Assembly: GCA_023390675.1 (NCBI GenBank)
Contig: JAEWCK010000348.1
Location: 1-7,103 of the forward strand
DNA: 7,103 nt
Source: Pseudomonadota bacterium
GTDB lineage: Bacteria > Pseudomonadota > Alphaproteobacteria > Sphingomonadales > Sphingomonadaceae
Direction: 5' to 3'
How positions within the stretch are numbered: the first letter of the stretch is position 1; each line of letters opens with the position of its first letter. The notes beneath the pieces were generated by a model. The model saw only the letters and a list, made by a program, of their open reading frames with translations, had not been told where the DNA came from and searched no databases. Positions 1 through 6,239 of the stretch are shown here, one piece after another. The position numbers and the translations under genes are program-made.

Positions 1-794
1 TTGCCGGCGAGCGCACGCTCGGCATCGCGTTCGGCGCGGCATGGACCTTCACGCCCGATTTCTCGATGCGCTTCGCCGGTCGGCTGCTCGATTTCATGGG
101 GATCGCGCTGCCCGAATATCGCGGCGGCGCGCACTATACGTGGCAGATCCTCAATGACGATCGGCGCGGCACCTGCAATCTGCAGGTCGTGCTCGGCGGC
201 GAGGAGACCTTCCATCGCGGCCCGCTGATCAAGCGCGGAACCTACAGGCAGCCCGAGACCGCGCGCACGCCGCAGGACTATTTCACCACTGCGGTCGCCG
301 AGGAGCGCGCGTTCGTCGGCGCGTTCCTCGATCAGGTCGAGCGCGGCGAGCTTTTCGAGACGAAGCCGCTCGACGAGGCGACCGCAAGCTTCTTCCCCTT
401 CCTCTACACCAGAGTCCACGGCTGGATCGACTGGTCGTGCACCGCGAACGAGGTCGATCGCTTCATCGGCGCGTTCGGCGATCCCTATCCCGGCGCATCG
501 ACCTGGTGGCGCAAGCGGCGCGTGTTCCTCAAGGATTCGCGCCGCGAGCAGGGCAGCTTCCATCCCTTCGCCAAGGGGCTGGTGTTCCGCAACGACGCGC
601 GCGGCGTGTGGATCGCGCTGGCGGACGGCGCGGTGCTCGTGAAGAAGGTCCTCGACGAGGACGGCAACGACCTGACATCGCAGATCGCGATCGGCAGCCG
701 CTTCGTCACCCCCGCCGCCACGCTCGACGAGGCGCTCGCCTCCGAGATCGTCTACAGCGCGTCGGGCCCGATTGTGGAGAACACGCTGCCATGA
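1..794 (+). CDS. Formyltransferase-fold protein with non-canonical active site, 5'-truncated
   Basis: The gene is open at the left edge; its reading frame starts at base 3 and gives 263 residues, numbered here from that base. Residues about 1-80 match the end of the Formyl_trans_N fold (methionyl-tRNA and UDP-amino-sugar formyltransferases): a GRLLDFMG...LPEYRGG segment at 27-42, then TWQIL and RGPL. Residues about 130-235 match the C-terminal OB-like domain, with GWIDWS, RFIGAF, PYPGAST and a final GSRF. Canonical members carry Asn-x-His before the LP..RGG motif and an Asp in DTG; here these positions read Asp30, Met32 and His71. Formyl transfer by the usual mechanism is therefore doubtful. 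It could still bind a folate or sugar nucleotide, or perform different chemistry. It is unlikely to be housekeeping fmt, given those substitutions and its place ahead of a GNAT gene. An internal ATG at 66 is not the start, because homology continues upstream of it. The stop overlaps the next ATG by 4 bp. Confidence 0.85.
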   Translation, partial: AGERTLGIAFGAAWTFTPDFSMRFAGRLLDFMGIALPEYRGGAHYTWQILNDDRRGTCNLQVVLGGEETFHRGPLIKRGTYRQPETARTPQDYFTTAVAEERAFVGAFLDQVERGELFETKPLDEATASFFPFLYTRVHGWIDWSCTANEVDRFIGAFGDPYPGASTWWRKRRVFLKDSRREQGSFHPFAKGLVFRNDARGVWIALADGAVLVKKVLDEDGNDLTSQIAIGSRFVTPAATLDEALASEIVYSASGPIVENTLP

Positions 795-1363
795 CGCTGA
801 AGCTCGATCTGGAAGCGACGCGCGATCCGCGGATCGAAGGCGAACGCATCTATCTGCGCCGCCTCAACGCCGGCGACGTCTCGGCCGACTATCTCCAGTG
901 GATGAACTCGCCCGAGATCAACCGCTACCTCGAATCGCGCTTCTACACGCACACGCTGGAGAGCCTCCACGAGTTCGTCGCCGCGATGGCAGACGATCCG
1001 TACAACCTCTTCACCGGCATCTTCCTCAAGGACGGCGACCGCCATATCGGCAACATCAAGCTGGGGCCGATCAATCCCCATCACGGCTATGCCGATATCG
1101 GCCTGCTGATCGGCGACCGCGCGTGCTGGGGCAAGGGCTATGCGAGCGAGGCGATCGGCATCCTGACCGATTTCGCGTTCGATGCGGTTGGGCTGCACCG
1201 GGTCACCGCAGGCGCCTATGCCGACAATGAAGGCTCGTCGCGCGCGTTCGAGAAGTGCGGCTTCACGCGGGAGGGCATCCTTCACAGCCACTGGCTCTGC
1301 GACGGCAAGTTCCAGGACGGCGTCTGTCTCGGCAAGGTCAATCCCGGGGATGTCGCCGCGTGA
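791..1363 (+). CDS. GNAT N-acetyltransferase, RimJ/RimL type
   Basis: This 190-residue protein has the usual length of single-domain Acetyltransf_3 (RimJ/RimL-like) GNAT enzymes, which transfer an acyl group from acyl-CoA to an amine. The acetyl-CoA pyrophosphate loop is visible as RACWGKGYA (110-118). The preceding strand is DIGLLIGD (102-109), and a late NEGSSRAFEKCGF segment (146-158) is typical of the family's C-terminal half. The early EINRYLESR stretch (42-50) resembles GNATs that I associate with amino-sugar and flagellin-glycan loci, so a sugar amine is a likelier acceptor than a ribosomal protein; that is inference. It could fill the PseH role (4-amino acetylation of the altrosamine intermediate), but it does not look close to Campylobacter PseH. 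The ATG start overlaps the upstream TGA as ATGA, with a GGAGA ribosome site at 776-780. The 3' end overlaps the next gene as GTGA. Confidence 0.9.
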   Translation: MTLKLDLEATRDPRIEGERIYLRRLNAGDVSADYLQWMNSPEINRYLESRFYTHTLESLHEFVAAMADDPYNLFTGIFLKDGDRHIGNIKLGPINPHHGYADIGLLIGDRACWGKGYASEAIGILTDFAFDAVGLHRVTAGAYADNEGSSRAFEKCGFTREGILHSHWLCDGKFQDGVCLGKVNPGDVAA

Positions 1364-2676
1364 CCACGATCCGCAAGCTCATCGAAGACGTTTACATGTG
1401 GGACATGGCGCCGGTCTCGCCCGACGGCGACCGGCTTGCCGCGCGCCTTCAGGAGGAACTGCCGTTCGAGGTGCGCTCTTTTGCAAGCGGCACCGAGAAG
1501 AACGGCTGGGGCATCCCCAACAGCTGGCACTATGGCAAGGCCGAGATCCGCAAGGACGGCAAGCTGATCTATGACGGCCGCGCGCATCCGCTCGGCGTCG
1601 CCGGCTATTCGCCCTCGGTGCACAAGAAGGTCGGGCTCGAGGAGCTCCGCGAGCATCTCGTCTATTCGAACGAATGGCCCGAAGACCTCGTCTTCCATTG
1701 CACGCATTTCTTCCGTCCGCTCGAGCGCGAATGGGGCTTCTCGGTTCCCAAGACCCTGTTCGATTCGCTCGAGGAGGGCGAATACGAAGTGCTGATCGAG
1801 GCAGTCGAGGCGCCCGGCCAGCTCCGCGCGCTCGAATACCGCCTGCAGGGCGAAAGCGACGAGGAAGTATTCTTCCACGCGCACAGCTGCCATCCTGGCC
1901 AGGCCAATGACGACTTGTCGGGCGTCGCCTGCGGCGTCGAGCTGTTCAAGCGCCTCGTGCAGCGCAGCGACCGCAAATACACCTATACCTTGCTCGTCTC
2001 GCCCGAGCTGTTCGGCTCGTTCTTCTGGCTCGACTCGCTCCCCAAGGAGCGAATCGCCAAGCTCAAATACGGCGTGATGCTCAAATCGGTGGGCAATGAT
2101 GCGCCGATGAAGCTCCAGCTCAGCTATCCGGGCGATACCGAGATCGATCTTGCCGGGCGCAACGCGCTGCGCTCGGTCCAGGGCGAGTTCGTCGAGGGGC
2201 CGTTCCGCCGCGTCTACGGCAATGACGAGACGATCTTCGAGGCGCCGGGCTACGAGATCCCGACGATCTCGCTGACGCGCTATCCCTTCCCCGAATATCA
2301 TACGAGCCGCGACACGCCCGAGATCCTGCCGCACGAGCGGCTGGAGGAGACCGTGGCGATTCTCGAGCGGCTATGCCACTCGCTCGATCACAATCACCGG
2401 CTCCAACGCCATTTCGAGGGCCTCCTCGGCCTCAGCCACCCTCGATACGATCTCTACCAGCGTTACTATAACCCCGCCGAGCGCGGCGGCCCTGGCCGCG
2501 GCGCCCAATATGACTGGCACTATCTGATGATCGACATGTTCCGCGATCTCGATGGCCGGATCGGGTTGCTCGAGATCGCCGAGCGGCACAAGCTGCCGTT
2601 CGACAAGGTGCTCGAATATTTCACCAAATTCCGCGACACCGGCGCGATCAGCTTCGTGACCGCGCCGGCCGCGTGA
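1360..2676 (+). CDS. DUF4910/DUF2172 M28-like aminopeptidase-fold protein
   Basis: This 438-residue protein belongs to the DUF4910 group (with the inserted DUF2172 region), a zinc-aminopeptidase fold often found in polysaccharide loci and without a settled substrate. Candidate metal ligands are all present: His178 in HSCHP, Asp184 or Asp185 in NDDLSG, Glu216 in SPELFG, Asp289 in GNDE, and His314 in PEYHTS. The metal site therefore looks intact. An N-terminal GWGIPNSW segment (49-56) and EWGFSVP (124-130) are family signatures. The C-terminal ~50 residues (LDGRIGLLEIAERHKLPF onward) look like the winged-helix tail seen in these proteins. There is no signal peptide or membrane segment, so it is cytoplasmic. 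The start is GTG, chosen because it overlaps the GNAT stop as GTGA, has GGGGA at 1346-1350, and keeps the family's N-terminal LIEDVY helix; ATG at 1396 would cut that helix. It might hydrolyse an amide on an amino sugar or aminoacyl-sugar, but this is a guess. Confidence 0.9.
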   Translation: MTTIRKLIEDVYMWDMAPVSPDGDRLAARLQEELPFEVRSFASGTEKNGWGIPNSWHYGKAEIRKDGKLIYDGRAHPLGVAGYSPSVHKKVGLEELREHLVYSNEWPEDLVFHCTHFFRPLEREWGFSVPKTLFDSLEEGEYEVLIEAVEAPGQLRALEYRLQGESDEEVFFHAHSCHPGQANDDLSGVACGVELFKRLVQRSDRKYTYTLLVSPELFGSFFWLDSLPKERIAKLKYGVMLKSVGNDAPMKLQLSYPGDTEIDLAGRNALRSVQGEFVEGPFRRVYGNDETIFEAPGYEIPTISLTRYPFPEYHTSRDTPEILPHERLEETVAILERLCHSLDHNHRLQRHFEGLLGLSHPRYDLYQRYYNPAERGGPGRGAQYDWHYLMIDMFRDLDGRIGLLEIAERHKLPFDKVLEYFTKFRDTGAISFVTAPAA

Positions 2677-2679
2677 TTC

Positions 2680-3981
2680 TCAGCGCAGCTTGAACAGGGG
2701 CTGGAGCGGCTCGCAGCGCAGCCGCTCGACTGCGTTCCCGTCGGTGCGCGCATCGCGCAGGATGGGAAACACCTCGTCATAGACCGCGTGTAGCGCGTCG
2801 ATGTCGGCGTCGCTGTGCGCAAACGAGATCACGTGCGTGCCGACCATCAGGATGCCGCGCGCGAGCACTTCCTGGAGGAACAGCGTCTTGAGCTCGAAGC
2901 CCTTGGCGTCGGGCAGCTCGGCGATGGTCAGGAAGGTCCAGCTCGGGTGCCCGACGATGCCCAGGAAATCGCCGCAGCGATGCTTCTCGATCAGCGCGTT
3001 GACGCCGTCGACCAGCCGCTTGCCCTGGCGCTCCAGCGCCGCGGGAACGTTCTCGCGCTCGAGTTTCGCCATCGCCGCCTTGGCGGCGGCGAGCGACAGC
3101 ATCTCGCCGCCCATCGTGAACGAGAAGAAGACGTGCTCGAACTCGCGCATCACGTCGGCGCGGCCGACGACCGCGGACAGCGGATAACCGTTGGCGAGGC
3201 CCTTGCCGAAGCAGGCGAGGTCGGGCGTCACCCCGAACAGCTCCTGCGCCCCGCCCTTCGCATAGCGGAAGCCGGTGATCGTCTCGTCGAACACCGCGAT
3301 CGCGCCATGCTCGTGCGCCAGATCGACCACGCCTTGCAGGAATCCCTCGGCGGGCCAGGTCGTGTTCATCGGCTCGAGGATCACCGCCGCGAACTCGCCC
3401 GGATGCGCCTCCAGCGCCGTGCGAAGCGATTCGAGGTCGTTGTACATGAAGGGGTGCGTCAGCTCCCGCGTCGCCCCCGGCACACCCTTGTTGCGCGCGG
3501 TCGATCCGATGTACCAGTCCTGCCAGCCATGATAGCCGCACACCGCGACGCGGTCGCGCCCGGTGAAGGCGCGCGCGGCGCGGATCGCGCCCGAAGTGGT
3601 GTCCGACCCGTTCTTGCCGAAGCGGACCATCTCGGCGCACGGCACCAGCTCGATGATCTTCTCGGCGACTTCGATCTCGAGCTCGCTCGAGATCGTGAAG
3701 ATCGTGCCCTTTTCGAGCTGGGCGGCGACCGCGGCGTTGATGTCGGCGTCGCAATGCCCGAGCGTCACTGCGCACAGCGCGCTGTTGAAATCGATATATT
3801 CGTTGCCGTCGACGTCCCAGGTGCGCGATCCCTTGGCGTGGGTCGCGAAGAAGGGCGCGGCGCCGCGCGGATACTGCGTCAGGCTCTTCGAAAAGGTCTG
3901 CGCGCCGAGTGGGATCACGCGCAGCGCGCGCTTCAGCAGGTCTTCCGACGACGTATAATCGCGCACGATCGTATTTCTCAT
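2680..3981 (-). CDS. Class III PLP aminotransferase, glutamate-1-semialdehyde aminomutase-like
   Basis: This 433-residue protein has full length for the class III (HemL-like) fold. The PLP-binding lysine is Lys260 in CFGKGLANGYPLS. Asp232 in FDETITGFRYAKGG contacts the pyridine nitrogen. GSDTTSGAIRAARAFTGRD (125-143) and YHGW (150-153) form the cofactor phosphate and ring pocket. The substrate loop reads FGKNGSDTT rather than the SSGTEA form usual in true HemL. It therefore probably aminates a sugar or keto-acid in this glycan pathway rather than making 5-aminolevulinate. It is the last gene of the minus-strand block: its ATG overlaps the spsF-like stop as ATGA, with an AGGGA site only 3 nt upstream. 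Its stop lies 3 bp from the convergent peptidase-like gene. HemL itself cannot be excluded by eye, but the context argues against it. Confidence 0.9.
   Translation of the reverse strand: MRNTIVRDYTSSEDLLKRALRVIPLGAQTFSKSLTQYPRGAAPFFATHAKGSRTWDVDGNEYIDFNSALCAVTLGHCDADINAAVAAQLEKGTIFTISSELEIEVAEKIIELVPCAEMVRFGKNGSDTTSGAIRAARAFTGRDRVAVCGYHGWQDWYIGSTARNKGVPGATRELTHPFMYNDLESLRTALEAHPGEFAAVILEPMNTTWPAEGFLQGVVDLAHEHGAIAVFDETITGFRYAKGGAQELFGVTPDLACFGKGLANGYPLSAVVGRADVMREFEHVFFSFTMGGEMLSLAAAKAAMAKLERENVPAALERQGKRLVDGVNALIEKHRCGDFLGIVGHPSWTFLTIAELPDAKGFELKTLFLQEVLARGILMVGTHVISFAHSDADIDALHAVYDEVFPILRDARTDGNAVERLRCEPLQPLFKLR
2704..2727. terminator. GC-rich hairpin just past the convergent stops, possible terminator
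   Basis: GAGCGGCT (2704-2711) and AGCCGCTC (2720-2727) form a perfect 8-bp stem with an 8-nt loop. It starts 27 bp after the peptidase-like stop codon and lies inside the 3' coding end of the opposing aminotransferase gene. No T-run follows on either strand, so a classical intrinsic terminator is not shown. It may help end the plus-strand transcript or simply reflect codon composition. Confidence 0.2.
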
Positions 3982-4742
3982 TTGTCCCTGCTCTCGCTTT
4001 CGGCCTGTTCGGACCGGATGAGTCCCTCGTTCCGCATGAAGCCGGTGTTCAGATCCGTCAGCTCGGGGCGCTCCTCAAGGAGCGCCAGCACGTCGGCGGT
4101 GGTAAACGCCGGATTGCGTTCGTAGAGCGCGTCGTACACCCGGCAGACGAATTCGTAGTCCTGCGGCTCGTCGACCGTCCAGCGCATCCCCGAAAGATCG
4201 CGTTCGCCTTCGAGCGAGCCGAGGCGGAAGCGCTCGGGGCGCGAGGTGATGAAGGGCATGACGTGCTCGCGCTCGAGCTGCCGCGTTGCCTCGCGCCACG
4301 CGGTCTCGAGCGCGGCGAAGGTCACCACCTCGACGTCGAGCCCGTCGGGCCAGGTCGGGTTGAGCGTGTTCGACGCGTAATCGTAGCCGCCCTCCAGCGT
4401 GTGTGCGATCACGCGGTCGACGACCTCCCAATCGGCGAGCGGGCAGTCGCCGGTGACGCGCACGACATGGCTCGGCGCGTGCGGTGCGGCGGCCTGGTAA
4501 TAGCGGTCGAGCACATCGTCGAGCGAGCCGCGATAGCTGCCGATCCCGGCGCCTTCGGCGAGCTCGGCGACGCAATCGTCCTCGGGCCGGTCGCTGGTGG
4601 CGAGGACCAGCTTGTCCATCCGCTCGGCGCGGCGCAGCCGCTCGATCTGGCGTGCGAGCATCGGTGCGCCGGCCATCGGCAGCATCACCTTGCGGGGCAG
4701 CCGCGACGAGGAGGTGCGCGCCTGGAGGATGCCGAGGATCAT
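3978..4742 (-). CDS. spsF: SpsF-like sugar-acid nucleotidyltransferase
   Basis: This 254-residue protein has the size of SpsF/CMP-sugar-synthetase-like enzymes (family of CMP-Kdo and CMP-NeuAc synthetases). The N-terminal nucleotide loop is QARTSSSRLPRKVM (7-20), the classic Q-A-R-x-x-S-x-R-x-P-x-K pattern. DDVLDRYYQAA (75-85) and the metal/substrate segment RVTGDCPLAD (95-104) follow. Two late motifs are EREHVMPFI (157-165) and RWTVDEPQDY (187-196). In Bacillus spore-coat loci SpsF occurs with PseG-like SpsG and NeuB-like SpsE, so its presence near pseG fits a nonulosonic-acid pathway. The role is probably CMP activation of a sugar acid or a cytidylyl transfer, but the exact substrate is not visible. 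The start lies 3 bp after the hisF stop and the stop overlaps the aminotransferase start, so it is co-translated. A residue tail rich in Glu, Ser and Asp ends the protein. Confidence 0.88.
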   Translation of the reverse strand: MILGILQARTSSSRLPRKVMLPMAGAPMLARQIERLRRAERMDKLVLATSDRPEDDCVAELAEGAGIGSYRGSLDDVLDRYYQAAAPHAPSHVVRVTGDCPLADWEVVDRVIAHTLEGGYDYASNTLNPTWPDGLDVEVVTFAALETAWREATRQLEREHVMPFITSRPERFRLGSLEGERDLSGMRWTVDEPQDYEFVCRVYDALYERNPAFTTADVLALLEERPELTDLNTGFMRNEGLIRSEQAESESRDK

Positions 4743-4745
4743 CGG

Positions 4746-5510
4746 TCAGACAACCTTGAAGTTGAGGCCATAGTTGGTGAGGAAGGCCTTGGCCCGGATC
4801 GGGTTCGAGTCCGAGAAGTTGAACAGGCTGCCGCACGCGACCGCACTGACGTCGGTCTCGAGGAACACGTCCTTCAGATGGTCGTAATTTCCCGATCCCC
4901 CCGCGGCGATCACCGGGATGGTGGATACGGTCTTGGCCTGGCGGATCAGCTCGATGTCATAGCCGGCCATCGTCCCGTCGCGGTCGATCGACTGGATCAT
5001 CACTTCGCCCGCGCCGGCCTCGATGCAGCGGCCGATATGGTCGGCGAGGGTGACGTCCTCGCGCATCCGCCCGCAGTCCGAATAGAGCTGATAGCGGCCC
5101 GCCTCGGCGTCCCAGCGCGCGTCGACGCTCAGGATCACCGCCTGCGCGCCGAAGGTCTCGGCGGTCGCGGTGATGATCGAGCGGTCGCGATACGCGGCGG
5201 AGTTGATCACCACCTTGTCCGCCCCCGTGCGGATCAGCTCGGCGGCGTCCTCGGCGGTGTGGATGCCACCCCCCATCGCCATCGGCATGAAGCTCACTTC
5301 GGAGACCCGCTCGATCACCGTGCGCAAGCTCTCGATTGTGCGGTCCACACGCGCGATGTTGAGGAAGATCAGCTCGTCGGCATTCTGCGAATTATAGACG
5401 CCCGAGCTCTTCACCGGATCGCCAACGTCGCGCCAGCTTCCGAAGTTCACCGTTTTGACCAGACGGCCATCCAGCAGCAGCTGAACCGGGATGATGCGTT
5501 TCTTCAGCAA
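4746..5510 (-). CDS. hisF: HisF-like (HisF2) ammonia-channel barrel, imidazole-glycerol-phosphate-synthase family
   Basis: This 254-residue (beta/alpha)8 barrel aligns end to end with HisF. The phosphate-site motifs GGGIHTAEDA (80-89), NSAAYRDRS (103-111), SIDRDGT (174-180) and IAAGGSG (201-207) are present. Asp130 and the ammonia-gate residues Arg5, Glu46, Lys99 and Glu169 are kept. The general-acid Asp11 of Thermotoga HisF is Leu11 here (IIPVQLLLDGR). Loss of Asp11 with a retained gate is what I expect of HisF2 proteins of O-antigen and flagellin loci, which deliver ammonia to a sugar amidotransferase instead of closing the imidazole ring. The start is a TTG at 5510, giving MLKKRIIP as in the family, with GGGA 6 nt upstream. 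It overlaps hisH by 7 bp. A CTG at 5507 is the alternative, giving a 4-bp CTGA overlap. The frame stays open upstream to 5882, but that part is antisense-type shadow within hisH. Confidence 0.9.
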   Translation of the reverse strand: MLKKRIIPVQLLLDGRLVKTVNFGSWRDVGDPVKSSGVYNSQNADELIFLNIARVDRTIESLRTVIERVSEVSFMPMAMGGGIHTAEDAAELIRTGADKVVINSAAYRDRSIITATAETFGAQAVILSVDARWDAEAGRYQLYSDCGRMREDVTLADHIGRCIEAGAGEVMIQSIDRDGTMAGYDIELIRQAKTVSTIPVIAAGGSGNYDHLKDVFLETDVSAVACGSLFNFSDSNPIRAKAFLTNYGLNFKVV

Positions 5511-6130
5511 TGGCCGTCCCAGAGGCAGAAATTCTCGATGAGCTTCAGCCCGTTGGCCTGGCTCTTCTCGGGATGGAACTGGAAGCCGACGACATTGTCC
5601 CTGGCGACGATCGAGGCGAACGGAGCGCCATATTCGGTCTCGCCGAGGAACTCTTCGTCGTGATCGGTCTGCAGCGCATAGCTGTGAACGAAATAGAAAT
5701 CGCGGCCGGGCTTGATTCCGTCGAGCACCGGGTGGTCGAAGCGGAACTTGACGCTGCTCCAGCCGACATGCGGGAGCACCTTCCCCTCGGGAAGCCGTTC
5801 GACCCGGCCATGGACGAGGCCGAGCCCGGGCGTGTCGCCGCTCTCGGTGCCCCATTCGGCGAGCAGCTGCATCCCGGCGCAAATGCCGAGCAGCGGGCGG
5901 CCGGTCGCCGCAAAGCCGCGAATCCGGTCGACCAGGCCGGCCTCCTCGAGATGCCCCATCACTGCGCGGAAATTGCCGACGCCGGGGACGATCAGATGGC
6001 TCAAATCGTCGAAATTGCTGTCGCTGTCGACGAAGATCGGATCGAAGCCGTTTTCGTACACGGCATTATAGGCCGAGCGCAAATTGCCCATCGGCATCCG
6101 CAGGATACCTATCGTTGAATCGGTAGTCAT
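5504..6130 (-). CDS. hisH: HisH-like (HisH2) class I glutamine amidotransferase subunit
   Basis: This 208-residue protein is a stand-alone class I glutaminase that hydrolyses glutamine and hands ammonia to HisF. The catalytic triad is complete: Cys84 in GICAGMQLL, and His186 and Glu188 in FQFHPEKS. The oxyanion strand PGVG (49-52) and PHVGWS (120-125) are typical HisH motifs. The N-terminal strand reads GILRMPMGNLRS, where histidine-pathway HisH usually has IDYGxGN; the protein is thus a divergent paralogue. The start is ATG at 6130; homology begins at TIGIL, six residues further. An in-frame ATG at 6205 would add residues unlike the family and would cover the promoter region. The ribosome site ahead of 6130 is weak. 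This is the first gene of the minus-strand block, directly followed by hisF, so the two form a heterodimer. Confidence 0.92.
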   Translation of the reverse strand: MTTDSTIGILRMPMGNLRSAYNAVYENGFDPIFVDSDSNFDDLSHLIVPGVGNFRAVMGHLEEAGLVDRIRGFAATGRPLLGICAGMQLLAEWGTESGDTPGLGLVHGRVERLPEGKVLPHVGWSSVKFRFDHPVLDGIKPGRDFYFVHSYALQTDHDEEFLGETEYGAPFASIVARDNVVGFQFHPEKSQANGLKLIENFCLWDGHC

Positions 6131-6167
6131 GGGCGGAAAGGGTCGCTCGATCCTCGAAAGGCGGCCA

Positions 6168-6195
6168 TCTATAGGGGCTTGCCAATCCAAGGCAA
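6168..6195 (-). promoter_or_regulatory. Candidate sigma70-type promoter for hisH-hisF-spsF-aminotransferase
   Basis: On the minus strand TTGCCT (6195-6190) is followed by 16 nt and TATAGA (6173-6168). Each hexamer matches 4 of 6 consensus bases. A start site near 6161 would leave a leader of about 30 nt before the hisH ATG. The location at the head of a four-gene block supports it, but the match is moderate and was judged by eye. Confidence 0.35.
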
Positions 6196-6196
6196 G
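6178..6196. repeat. Short inverted repeat, possible operator
   Basis: CTTGCC (6178-6183) and GGCAAG (6191-6196) are perfect 6-bp arms around a 7-nt AATCCAA spacer. The right arm covers the candidate -35 hexamer of the minus-strand promoter, so a dimeric regulator bound here could block that promoter. A 6-bp arm pair can arise by chance in GC-rich DNA. Confidence 0.3.
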
Positions 6197-6239
6197 TGCT
6201 GCCATCGGCGCTCAATTCTATGGCAGGGACACTCTGAAA

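Larger units (their letters stand above)
6131..6239. promoter_or_regulatory. Divergent intergenic region between hisH and pseG
   Basis: This 109-bp gap is the only sizeable non-coding stretch in the window and sits between the two divergent transcription units. It holds the candidate minus-strand promoter and the inverted repeat listed separately. A ribosome site AGGGA at 6225-6229 lies 10 nt before the pseG ATG. I see no convincing sigma70 pair for pseG: TTGCCA at 6179-6184 has no -10 at proper spacing. The pseG promoter may be of another sigma class, or lie unrecognised here. Confidence 0.6.

Noticed and set aside
1..794. Housekeeping fmt (methionyl-tRNA formyltransferase)
   Set aside because: The catalytic residues are replaced, and the gene is coupled to a GNAT and a DUF4910 gene; no def gene is nearby.
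1282..2334. 350-codon minus-strand open frame antisense to the DUF4910 gene
   Set aside because: It opposes a gene with conserved metal-site motifs; its translation is Arg/Ala/Glu-biased and unrecognised.
2680..3981. hemL for heme biosynthesis
   Set aside because: The motif at the substrate loop differs from HemL, the gene sits in a glycan operon, and alphaproteobacteria generally make 5-aminolevulinate through HemA (Shemin pathway).
2815..4125. 436-codon plus-strand open frame antisense to the aminotransferase
   Set aside because: It is the mirror of a conserved class III aminotransferase, with compositionally biased translation and no motifs.
3909..5663. 584-codon plus-strand open frame antisense to spsF, hisF and part of hisH
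   Set aside because: It lies opposite three well-recognised genes, has low-complexity Arg/Ala/Asp/His-rich translation and matches no family I know. It is a product of GC-rich codon bias.
5511..5882. N-terminal extension of hisF as a fusion protein
   Set aside because: The extension is out of frame with hisH, overlaps its catalytic region and has shadow-like composition. HisF homology starts exactly at the TTG.
4746..6130. Histidine biosynthesis operon fragment
   Set aside because: There is no hisA, hisB, hisI or hisE nearby, HisF lacks Asp11, and the neighbours are glycan genes.
6131..6205. 25-residue N-terminal extension of HisH from ATG 6205
   Set aside because: HisH homology starts at TIGIL just after ATG 6130, and the extension would run through the promoter-like region.
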